From Gemmatimonadaceae bacterium (GTDB lineage Bacteria; Gemmatimonadota; Gemmatimonadetes; Gemmatimonadales; Gemmatimonadaceae): a stretch of 64,000 nt of DNA. The stretch spans positions 1 through 64,000 of the forward strand of contig JANYIN010000007.1 of assembly GCA_025362035.1 (NCBI GenBank), in the 5' to 3' direction. The translations under genes were made by a program, and so were the position numbers. The notes under the pieces are model-generated. The model did no database searches. It saw only the letters and a list, made by a program, of their open reading frames with translations, and was not told where the DNA came from. Below are positions 16,584 through 24,651 of this stretch, piece by piece; the first letter of the stretch is position 1, and each line of letters opens with the position of its first letter.

Positions 16584-18223
16584 GCGGGCATCCGTGGGCG
16601 CTCGTTGCGCCATGGTGGAAGTGGCCGAAGCCGATCACGTCGGTATCGGGGCGCATGACGCGTCCGGAGATCCAGAAGTACGAGACGTCGAAGCTCGTTG
16701 ATGAATTCATCAAGAATCCGCAAAAGTATCTCAAGTGGATGGACGAGGACCTCGTACACATCGTGCAGAAGGTGCCGCCCATCCATGGGAGCAACGGTAA
16801 GTCGCGGCGGCTCGCGGATCTGGCGTATGTAATCGACCCGCGGCGCACGCGGAAGATCTTCCTCGACACGCACAAACGATTCTACCTGGTCGTTTGCCAA
16901 GTCCATTGCGATGCGCCGGGGTTTCCGCGTGCGGCGCGCGAAGACGTGTGCCGGGCGGGATTCGTGGTGCGCCGGCGGACGACGGATATTCCGCCGGCCG
17001 GCGCGAAGCAGGCCGGCGCGATACTCAAGAGCATCAACACGGCGCGGAGCAGGCTCGGAGCCCTCGACACCGAGGCGCAGGTTGCGACGAAGCAGCTGTC
17101 GTACATGGCGACCGCCGCTGCGGGGGCAGGTGCGCCGAGCGGAAGTGCATCGGCGTTCGCCAAAGTGCTGATGAACGAAGCGATCGTCACGTCGGTCGAC
17201 CGTCAACGCGCAAGCACGCGTGCGCTGATCGAGCTCGAGCGCTCGAGACTCTTCGAATGGACCGCCACCTTCAAGGTGGCGCCGCGGCTGCAGGGGTGGT
17301 TCAACGATCCGTCGCTGGAGAAGATCGGCGCGTGGGCGGACGTCGCAGAGAACCCCAGCGGACTGAATGGCGAGGCCGTGTTTCCGATGTATCCGCTCAT
17401 TCCTCCGAAAAGCGACAAGGCGCACGCCGGACGCTTCGGGACGATCTACTTCGGCCTCCTGCCAACAGGCACGGGCGAGACGGACACGAAGGGCAACGCG
17501 CGCTTCGACGACCAGCAGTACTACGAAGTGACATGCTTCGCCGAGCGGCACCTCATTCCGCATGATCGCGGCAGTCCCTGCAGCTGCCCCGATTCGCTGT
17601 TCTGGAGCCTGCCCACGGCGCCGTATCGGCTCGCCTCGCACTTCGACGTTGCCGGCACGAGCAAGCGACCGGTAACGGTGCAGATGCCGGACATCGAGGC
17701 CCTTGCCGCACAGGCGACACCGTCGTTCGGCGTCGCCTTCGCGAAGCCGCCGAAGTCGCTGATGGTGACGGGCGACAGCACGGGGAAGATGAAGACGTTG
17801 GGGCAGTCGTCGCTGCCGGAGATCTGCAGCTTCTCGATTCCGTTGATCACGATCGTCGCGTCGTTCGTGTTCGAGCTGTTCCTGCCGATTGTGATGCTCG
17901 CCTTCGGGCTGTGGTTCATGTTGAAGCTGAAGTTCTGCATCCTGCCGGAGGTGGAAGTCGCGGCCGGAGTGACGGCCGAGATCCGGCTGGATGTATCGCT
18001 GAAGGCGGAGTTGGATATCACCGCGGCGGTGAACGCCAGCATCGACGCGAATTTCGGCCCGGGCAAACCACATGCGTCCAGCGAGATCGCCCACGCGCTC
18101 AAGACGAACTTCTCGCCGATCGCCACGGCGAACATGGAAGTTGCCGTGGTCGCAGCGGGTACTGGCAACGGCCCCGATCTCACCGACGGAATCGAGTTCG
18201 AAGTGGAGGTCGCGCATCCATGA
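16580..18223 (+). CDS. Unknown 547-aa eCIS-cluster protein with hydrophobic segment
   Basis: Not recognised. The N-terminal third is soluble and Trp/Arg-rich (KWPKPITSVSGRMTRPEIQ; RRTRKIFLDTHKRFYLVV). Residues about 140-200 are helical. Residues 334 and 336 are a Cys pair (PCSCPD). Residues about 415-453 form a long hydrophobic stretch (SIPLITIVASFVFELFLPIV then MLAFGLWFMLKL), unusual for a secreted particle component. It lies between the spike needle and the gp25-like gene and overlaps both by four bases. It could be a membrane-interacting tip or baseplate accessory, but this is speculative. Confidence 0.7.
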   Translation: MSGHPWALVAPWWKWPKPITSVSGRMTRPEIQKYETSKLVDEFIKNPQKYLKWMDEDLVHIVQKVPPIHGSNGKSRRLADLAYVIDPRRTRKIFLDTHKRFYLVVCQVHCDAPGFPRAAREDVCRAGFVVRRRTTDIPPAGAKQAGAILKSINTARSRLGALDTEAQVATKQLSYMATAAAGAGAPSGSASAFAKVLMNEAIVTSVDRQRASTRALIELERSRLFEWTATFKVAPRLQGWFNDPSLEKIGAWADVAENPSGLNGEAVFPMYPLIPPKSDKAHAGRFGTIYFGLLPTGTGETDTKGNARFDDQQYYEVTCFAERHLIPHDRGSPCSCPDSLFWSLPTAPYRLASHFDVAGTSKRPVTVQMPDIEALAAQATPSFGVAFAKPPKSLMVTGDSTGKMKTLGQSSLPEICSFSIPLITIVASFVFELFLPIVMLAFGLWFMLKLKFCILPEVEVAAGVTAEIRLDVSLKAELDITAAVNASIDANFGPGKPHASSEIAHALKTNFSPIATANMEVAVVAAGTGNGPDLTDGIEFEVEVAHP

Positions 18224-18609
18224 GCATCCTGCGCTTCCTCGGTCGCGGCTGGAGCGCACCCGTTGCGCCGGACAGCGCCACACGTCGGCTCGAGTACGCC
18301 GAAGGCCCCAGCAAGATCGAACAGTCCATCCGCATCATCATCGAGACCGAGCCGGGCGAGCGGATCATGCGACCGTCGTTTGGCTGCGGGCTGCGACGCT
18401 ACCTGATGCGGCCGAACACCGGTGCGACGCGCGCGATGATCCGCCACGATGTGGAACTCGGGCTCGCGAACTTCGAGCCACGCATCAGCGTCAACAGCGT
18501 GCTGGTGGATCCGGGGGACGACCCGTCGCTGGTGCTGATTCGCATCGCTTACGTCCACGTGCGCGACAACCGACCCGGGAACCTCGTGTTCCCGTTCTAC
18601 CTGGAGTAG
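18220..18609 (+). CDS. Baseplate wedge protein, gp25/GPW-like (Pvc9-like)
   Basis: A 129-aa protein starting at the ATG overlapping the previous stop. It has the gp25/GPW lysozyme-like wedge signature: KIEQSIRIIIETEPGERIMRPSFGCGL in two conserved blocks, then a helix with RAMIRHDVELGLANFEPRI and a terminal strand pair. gp25-like proteins start sheath polymerisation at the baseplate. The next gene starts four bases after its stop. Confidence 0.93.
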   Translation: MSILRFLGRGWSAPVAPDSATRRLEYAEGPSKIEQSIRIIIETEPGERIMRPSFGCGLRRYLMRPNTGATRAMIRHDVELGLANFEPRISVNSVLVDPGDDPSLVLIRIAYVHVRDNRPGNLVFPFYLE

Positions 18610-18612
18610 CGC

Positions 18613-20832
18613 GTGCCCCTTCCGTCTCCGATCCTCGACGACCGGTCGTACCAGCAGCTGCGGGACGAGCTGGTGCGGCGCATTCCGGTCTACGCGCCGG
18701 AGTGGACGGACCACAACGCGAGCGATCCCGGCATTACGCTCGTCGAGCTGTTCGCGTTCCTCGGAGAAAACCTGTTGTTCCGGTTCAACCAGATTCCGGA
18801 GACGACAAAACTCGCGTACCTGAAGCTCTTGCGCGTCCCCATGCGCCCCGCCGTGCCGGCGCGCGCGATGATCGTGCTCGAGCGCTCGGACAGCGGCCCG
18901 GGATCGTCCGATGGCGTGATAGTGGATCTCGGAACGGCGGCCAACACAGGGAGCGTTGCATTCGAGACGACAACGGAAGTGGTCGCGTGGCCGCTGACGG
19001 CGGTGGCGGTGGCGCGCATCGCGGCGCCGGTGCCGACCCAACCCGAGGCAATCGACTTCGCCAACGCGTCCATCGACGCACTCGACGGGTTGGGCGACAC
19101 ACAGGAACCGGCATACTACGCTACCGAACACGTGCCGCTGGATCCGGCCGATCCGGCGGCGATGCCGGTGAATGTGCGCGCCGCGGTGGACGGCGCGCTG
19201 TGGATCGCGTTGCTCGCCACCAAAACCACCGACGTCGCCAAACTCGGGCGCGCGCTGATCAACATCGGCTTCGTGCCAGACGAGGAGATCGTGGGCATCG
19301 CGGACGTGGACGCATGTCCCGGCGTGATGCCGAGCGACAACGGGCCGGAAATGATCTGGCAGGTGAGCACACCTGTCGTGACCGCTGGCGTACCGAAGTT
19401 CCAGACGATTGCCGTCGAGGGCGACACCACGCGGGGACTCACACAGCAAGGCGTGCTTCGTCTTCGCCTGCCGATGGACACGACGACCATCGGCGTTCCG
19501 GATCCAGGCGACGAATACCTCCTCGGCACCGGCAGCTTTCCGCCCGCGCTCGAGGACCAGGAACAGGCGAAGCATCTCGTCTGCTGGATTCGTGCGTCGC
19601 GCCGAGCGTCGGACCGGCCGATCGGTCGCGTGATGTACGTCGGCGTGAACGCCACCGAGGTGTTGCAGGCGCGAACCGCAAAAACGGAATTCCTCGCTGT
19701 CGGGACGGGCGACGCAGGGCAGACACATCCGCTCGTGAACCATCCAGTGCTCGCGCGCACGGCCGAATTGCAGGTCGAGGAAGACGGACGCTGGGTGGAC
19801 TGGACCGAGGTGGATGGCTTCGAAGGCAGTACGAGCGAGTCGCGACATTATGTGCTCGACGCGGAAGCAGGCACCGTGCGCTTCGGCAATGGCGTGCGCG
19901 GCCGCGCGCCGCAGATCGGCCAGCGCATGCGGGTGCGACGGTATCGCTATGGCGGCGGCGCGGAGGGGAACGTCGGCCCCAAGGCCATCACCAAGCTCGA
20001 TGGTCGGTCACAGGTGAAGGCGAACAACCCGCTTGCGGCGCGTGGCGGCGCGCCAGCGGAATCGATTGCCGAAGCGCTCGAGCGCGTGCCGGGAGAGCTG
20101 CGTCGCCATGACCGCGCCGTGACGATGGGCGACTTTCAGGAGCTCGCCCTCGCCACGCCGGGCGCTGACGTGGGCCGCGCGGATTGCCTGCCGCTCTTTC
20201 GTCCGCCGAAGAATCTCGCTGATGTACCGTCGCCAGCCCCGAATGCACCGTTCGACGAAGCGGCTGGCGTCGTGAGCGTGGTCGTCTGGCCGCGCGAGGA
20301 CCGGAAGCGGCCCAACGCGCCGATGGCGAGTCGCACGCTGTTGCGTGAAGTGTGCGAATGGCTCGACGCGCGTCGCCTCGTGACGACGGAGCTCTACGTC
20401 ATTCCGCCCACGTATCGCAAGATTGCCGTGGCCGTTGGCCTGCGCGCGAAGCCGGGATACGGGATCGAAGCCGTGCGTCGTTGGGTGGAGCTCGTGTTGC
20501 GCCAGTATCTCGCTCCGCTACCGCCATACGGGCCCGACGGTCTTGGCTGGCCACTCGGTCGCGCCGTGTATGGTCCCGAGCTCGAAGCGGCTGCGTTGCA
20601 GGTGGAGGGCGTGGAGCTGCTCGAGGGACTCTCCGTATCCGCATGGAACGAAGCCCTGCAATCGTGGGATGCACCGCGCCGGACGCCGGTGTTGCTCCAC
20701 GCCTGGGAGGTACCGGAACTCAGCGAGATCACGGTGGTCCAGGGCACACCGCTCGTCCCCGGCGAAGCGCTCGGCCCCGTCTTGCCGAGCAAGACTCCCG
20801 TTCCTATTCCCACGTTGCGGGAGACGTGCTGA
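18613..20832 (+). CDS. Baseplate J-like protein (Pvc11-like)
   Basis: A 739-aa protein from GTG 18613. The N-terminus PSPILDDRSYQQLRDELVRRIP, then WTDHNASDPGITLVELFAFL and NQIPETTKLAYLKLL, is the usual opening of large eCIS baseplate-J proteins. Later come VRFGNGVRGRAPQIGQ and a YRYGGGAEGNVG turn, the segment LRRHDRAVTMGDFQELALAT, and a C-terminal wedge domain with VAVGLRAKPGYGIEAVRRWV. This protein forms the outer baseplate wedge with the gp25-like and tail-I-like proteins. It is followed one base later by the tail-I gene. Confidence 0.93.
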   Translation: MPLPSPILDDRSYQQLRDELVRRIPVYAPEWTDHNASDPGITLVELFAFLGENLLFRFNQIPETTKLAYLKLLRVPMRPAVPARAMIVLERSDSGPGSSDGVIVDLGTAANTGSVAFETTTEVVAWPLTAVAVARIAAPVPTQPEAIDFANASIDALDGLGDTQEPAYYATEHVPLDPADPAAMPVNVRAAVDGALWIALLATKTTDVAKLGRALINIGFVPDEEIVGIADVDACPGVMPSDNGPEMIWQVSTPVVTAGVPKFQTIAVEGDTTRGLTQQGVLRLRLPMDTTTIGVPDPGDEYLLGTGSFPPALEDQEQAKHLVCWIRASRRASDRPIGRVMYVGVNATEVLQARTAKTEFLAVGTGDAGQTHPLVNHPVLARTAELQVEEDGRWVDWTEVDGFEGSTSESRHYVLDAEAGTVRFGNGVRGRAPQIGQRMRVRRYRYGGGAEGNVGPKAITKLDGRSQVKANNPLAARGGAPAESIAEALERVPGELRRHDRAVTMGDFQELALATPGADVGRADCLPLFRPPKNLADVPSPAPNAPFDEAAGVVSVVVWPREDRKRPNAPMASRTLLREVCEWLDARRLVTTELYVIPPTYRKIAVAVGLRAKPGYGIEAVRRWVELVLRQYLAPLPPYGPDGLGWPLGRAVYGPELEAAALQVEGVELLEGLSVSAWNEALQSWDAPRRTPVLLHAWEVPELSEITVVQGTPLVPGEALGPVLPSKTPVPIPTLRETC

Positions 20833-20833
20833 C

Positions 20834-23107
20834 ATGAGCGAGCTCCGTCCATTCGCGCTGGTCCGCGACGGCGATCAGTGGGTTCGAAGCGCGTTCGACC
20901 GCACGTTTCTCGAATACCAGAGCGGCATCGTGGAGCTTGCGTGGACGACGAAGACGCTCGCGAGCGACACGCCCGCGACGACGCCCGGAGCCGGGCTCGC
21001 CTTCGACAACCAGTGCCGATTGTATCACAGTGTACCTGGTGCCGGCGCGGTGGAGCGAGTGCGTTGGGCCGCTCGTGATGCACTTGCACCGAGCGGCGGT
21101 GCCGCGGCATCGGTGAACCTCTTCGCATCGGTGGTGAACGCGGCGCTCGGTGACTTCGCCAGCGGAACGGCGCCATCGGTACTGCACAATCCGCGCGGAG
21201 TCGCGGTCGACGAAAATGACCGGCTGTTCGTCGCTGAGTCAGGCGGCAATCAAGTTCTGGTCTACGATCTGTGGAGTGAGCGGCTGCTGCGGCGCATACC
21301 GTTCGCGGGCGAGCGCCCAACCGATCTCGCAGCGCATGGCGCATTCGTGTGGGTCGTGCTCGCGGGGACGGGCCGAGTCGTGAAGATCACAGCGGGTGGC
21401 GGGCCCGATGACGTCGTCCTTCCTGCCGGCTGCACGAATCCATCGCGCATCGCGGTGTCGCTGGATGGCACCATGGCGGTGCTCTGCGATGCCGCCGAAG
21501 GGGCAGCACAGACGTGGATCCTCGATCACACGGGCAAGGCGCGCGAGACAATCGCCGAACCGTTTGCAACGGATATCGAATGGGAATCGAGTTCGGTGCT
21601 GGTCATCGCGCGCCGGCCGGGTGCGGATTTCATTCGACTGCGTGTCGGCCAACCGGCACGCGAGCTCGTGGGTCCGCTGCGCGCGCGCGGATACGACGGT
21701 CTGGGTATCGTGCGCACTCCCGAGCGTGTGCCCGACGCGTCGGGACACGAATGCCACTGCGGTGGCACCTGCGGGTGCGATGGAGGGTCATTCCGCATCG
21801 GCTACTGGACGGCGAACGGCCTCCGGCTCGCGGTGCCGGCACGTTTGCTGTACGAACGGGAAGGGCGAGTGACGACGTATCGTCTCGACAGCGGCGCGTT
21901 CCAGACACAGTGGGGACGCGTCTTCCTCGACGCGTGCATTCCACTCGGCACCAGCGTTCGGATTCGTGCCCTTGCGCTCGACGAGACCGACGACGGCGCA
22001 ACGATGCCGCGCACGCCGCCGGCGAGTCTCGAGCGTGTCACGATCCTTCGGCCAGACCTGTCGCCGCCAATGCCGCCGCTGGCGAGTACTCCCAAGGACG
22101 ATGTGGTGGAGGGCCGCATCCACGAGCGCGAGAGCGGACGCGAGCTTCCGTGGACGCAACCGGGAAGCGACGATTCCTTCCGGACCTACGAAGGCTGGCT
22201 CGACGCGCCGCCTGGCCGCTACCTGTGGCTCACGCTGGAGCTTCGCGGTAACACGCAAAGCTCGCCGCGCATCAAGTGCATTCGCGCCGAGCATCCGGCG
22301 CACGACTACCTGCGTAGGCTGCCGAAGTTGTTCTCGCGCGACGAGCGCGAAGCGTCATTCCTGCGACGGTATCTCGCGATGTTCGAGGGATTCCTCGGCG
22401 AAGCGGAAGCGCGTGGGGTCGATCGCGATGTGCTTCTCACTCCGCGCACTGCCCCCGATGAAGTGCTGCCCTGGCTCGCCAGCTTTCTGGGCCTCGTGCT
22501 GGACGAGCGCTGGGCGAGTGCGCCAAGGGTGGGTGGTCGCACCGCCGATGCGCGTCGCGACATCATCGAGCTCGCCGCATGGCTGTTCCGGTTCCGCGGA
22601 ACGGTTGCGGGTCTCAAGAAGTTCATCGAGTTGTATGTGGGAGTGGATGTCATTCTCCTCGAGCATTTCCGGTTGCGCGCAGGCCTGTCCGCCATGCTGG
22701 GCGGCTCCGGTGCCTCGGCGGCGAGTTCGATGCTCGGCGTGGGTTTCCGACTCGGCGACTCGCGCAGCGAGCCGGGGATGTCTGCGTCGGCTGCTGACGC
22801 ACATGCCCATCGCTTCACGGTGCTCATTCCCGCGTCGCTCACCGAGGATCAATTGGACGTGGTCCGGCAGATTCTGGTCGTGCACAGGCCGGCGCACACC
22901 ATCTTCGACATCTGCACCGTGGGCGCAGGAATGCGGCTCGGGCGCGGGCTGCATGTCGGCCTGTCATCGATGGTCGGTGCGACGGGAGGCTTCGCCACGG
23001 CGCAGCTCGGAAATAGCGCGCTCGGTCGCGGCGCGATCATCGGGCGCCCGTCCGGTGGGAGCACCATCGGCGCAAGCCGGCTCGGCACCACGGCGAGGGT
23101 CCGGTAA
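20834..23107 (+). CDS. Baseplate tail-protein-I (Pvc12-like) with beta-propeller-like N-terminus
   Basis: ATG 20834 is used; the frame is open much further upstream but overlaps the baseplate-J gene. The 757-aa protein has three parts. Residues about 110-290 look like NHL/propeller blades (HNPRGVAVDENDRLFVAES; NPSRIAVSLDGTMAVLCD). A Cys cluster follows at 307, 309, 313 and 315 (CHCGGTCGC). From about residue 490 comes a phage tail protein I domain (HDYLRRLPKLFSRDE, FLRRYLAMFEGFLGEAE, LPWLASFLGLVLDERW). The last 80 residues are Gly/Ser/Ala-rich (MRLGRGLHVGLSS). It would complete the wedge with the J protein. The start of the next gene overlaps its stop by one base. Confidence 0.9.
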   Translation: MSELRPFALVRDGDQWVRSAFDRTFLEYQSGIVELAWTTKTLASDTPATTPGAGLAFDNQCRLYHSVPGAGAVERVRWAARDALAPSGGAAASVNLFASVVNAALGDFASGTAPSVLHNPRGVAVDENDRLFVAESGGNQVLVYDLWSERLLRRIPFAGERPTDLAAHGAFVWVVLAGTGRVVKITAGGGPDDVVLPAGCTNPSRIAVSLDGTMAVLCDAAEGAAQTWILDHTGKARETIAEPFATDIEWESSSVLVIARRPGADFIRLRVGQPARELVGPLRARGYDGLGIVRTPERVPDASGHECHCGGTCGCDGGSFRIGYWTANGLRLAVPARLLYEREGRVTTYRLDSGAFQTQWGRVFLDACIPLGTSVRIRALALDETDDGATMPRTPPASLERVTILRPDLSPPMPPLASTPKDDVVEGRIHERESGRELPWTQPGSDDSFRTYEGWLDAPPGRYLWLTLELRGNTQSSPRIKCIRAEHPAHDYLRRLPKLFSRDEREASFLRRYLAMFEGFLGEAEARGVDRDVLLTPRTAPDEVLPWLASFLGLVLDERWASAPRVGGRTADARRDIIELAAWLFRFRGTVAGLKKFIELYVGVDVILLEHFRLRAGLSAMLGGSGASAASSMLGVGFRLGDSRSEPGMSASAADAHAHRFTVLIPASLTEDQLDVVRQILVVHRPAHTIFDICTVGAGMRLGRGLHVGLSSMVGATGGFATAQLGNSALGRGAIIGRPSGGSTIGASRLGTTARVR

Positions 23108-24651
23108 TGACCGACGTGAGAATTGCGCACCTTCGCAAGCGCTACCGAATTCCGGCCCACCTTGTGACCGAGCGTACGCGCCTGGACCGCGTCCTCGCGT
23201 CGGCGATGGACGATGAGCTCTTCGAAGCGGCACTCGAGCGCGCCGGCATTCCAGCCGACGAGGAGATCTGCCTTCGCCGCGTGGAGTGGTTGGTGCGAGT
23301 TGACGACGCGCAGGCGGACGCGCGCCTCGCCGTCACGTGGAGCGTCGCGCTCGCTGATGCGATCGCGCAGTACGTCACCAAGGGTGGCGCGGATGTCGTT
23401 CGATATCGAACGCGATATCTCGCGTTTCTGGACATGGCCTGTTCCGCTATGAGCGGTGATGTCGAGCGCGCGTGGGCGTGGCGGGCGCTCGGCATCTGGC
23501 GTGCGCCCGATGCGCTGCAGGTGAACGAAGCGCGCGCCGAGGTGCTTTCGGCGCTTGCACGCGAGCCGCGGTGGGCGCCGTCTGTGCTCGCCACGCTTGC
23601 AGGGCGCAATCTGCTGTGGTTGCTGGTGACGGGGGTAGCGGCGGAGCAATGGGTTACCCTGGCGCGTGCGTCGCTTGTGGACTGGAATGTGAGCGAGGGT
23701 GCCGTGCGTGGTCTGCTCGCCGTGATGGAAGGCGAAGACAACCCGTTGAGCGAACATCATGATGACACGACGGTCGCGGCCGCATCACGAATTGTGACTA
23801 CATCGCTGCTGACCCGCGTGGCCGGGAACGCTTTCCAGGGAAGCCCCACGCTACTGGGTAGCCGGTTGCTCGCTGGTGCCCTGGCACTGTTGGCGATGCT
23901 GGAGGCCGAGCCGGCGCTCGTTGCGTCAGCACGAGCGCGGTCCGTGATGCGCCTTGTCGCGCGACACATCGTGGGAGACGAGAGCGTCGTCGCGAACGTG
24001 GCGAGCGGGAGGCCGATTCGCCAAGCGCCGCACGGACAGGAGCAAGACGGCCCCGCAAATTACACTCACGCGGCGCACGCGCTTCCCGCGCGCGCGCCTA
24101 CCGCGAACGCCAACGATAACACAGACGCGCCCCCGCTTGACGACCGACCGCGCGCACGGACGCAGTGGGGAGGCTTGCTCTTTCTCCTCCACCTCGTTCA
24201 TGCGCTCGATCTCCCGTCGATCATGCAGCGCGACGGTGCCCTGGCCACGCGGTCGCTGCGCTGGAGTCTCCATCAACTGGGCATGATGCTGACGCTGGCA
24301 GGTGCGGATGAACCGGCGACGCTCGCGTTCGTCGGTGTTGCGCCAGGAGCGAGGCCGCCATCGGCCAATGAGCCACTCGCCACGGCTGGCGAGCTCGCGG
24401 CAATTCGAGAGGCGCATATCGCGATCGTCACCGAATTGCGCGAACGCGTCAACGCATCGGACGAGGAGAGCGACGCGGCGCTCATTCAACGCATCACGCG
24501 GCGCAGTGCGGAGATCCTCGTCGAACCGGCGTGGTTCGAAATTCGCCTCGCCCTTGCCGGCCTGAGCACGGAAGTCCGGCGTGCCGGTCTGGATCTTGAT
24601 CCCGGCTGGATTCCCTGGCTTGGCGCCGTGGTGCGGTTCGTCTATGTCTGA
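23107..24651 (+). CDS. Unknown mostly alpha-helical eCIS-cluster protein
   Basis: A 514-aa protein rich in Ala, Leu, Arg and Glu and predicted helical throughout, with no signal peptide. It starts MTDVRIAHLRKRYRIP, has a Trp-rich helical section (AWAWRALGIWRAPDALQVNEA) and a low-complexity, charge-neutral linker near residues 315-345 (PTANANDNTDAPPLDD). Its position between baseplate and ATPase genes, with one-base and eight-base overlaps, argues for a conserved cluster component, but I cannot assign a function. An assembly chaperone or cargo-loading partner is possible. Confidence 0.65.
   Translation: MTDVRIAHLRKRYRIPAHLVTERTRLDRVLASAMDDELFEAALERAGIPADEEICLRRVEWLVRVDDAQADARLAVTWSVALADAIAQYVTKGGADVVRYRTRYLAFLDMACSAMSGDVERAWAWRALGIWRAPDALQVNEARAEVLSALAREPRWAPSVLATLAGRNLLWLLVTGVAAEQWVTLARASLVDWNVSEGAVRGLLAVMEGEDNPLSEHHDDTTVAAASRIVTTSLLTRVAGNAFQGSPTLLGSRLLAGALALLAMLEAEPALVASARARSVMRLVARHIVGDESVVANVASGRPIRQAPHGQEQDGPANYTHAAHALPARAPTANANDNTDAPPLDDRPRARTQWGGLLFLLHLVHALDLPSIMQRDGALATRSLRWSLHQLGMMLTLAGADEPATLAFVGVAPGARPPSANEPLATAGELAAIREAHIAIVTELRERVNASDEESDAALIQRITRRSAEILVEPAWFEIRLALAGLSTEVRRAGLDLDPGWIPWLGAVVRFVYV

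Noticed and set aside
16424-18283. Long minus-strand open frame of 619 aa
   Set aside because: It mirrors the 547-aa plus-strand gene, is Arg/Pro/His-rich without any motif, and the plus-strand genes have coupled overlaps.
17521-19848. Minus-strand open frame of 775 aa
   Set aside because: It runs opposite to the gp25-like and baseplate-J genes, which have clear family motifs. It is a GC-driven shadow.
18072-20111. Plus-strand open frame of 679 aa overlapping the baseplate-J gene
   Set aside because: Arg-rich translation with no domain, in a different frame from the motif-bearing baseplate-J protein.
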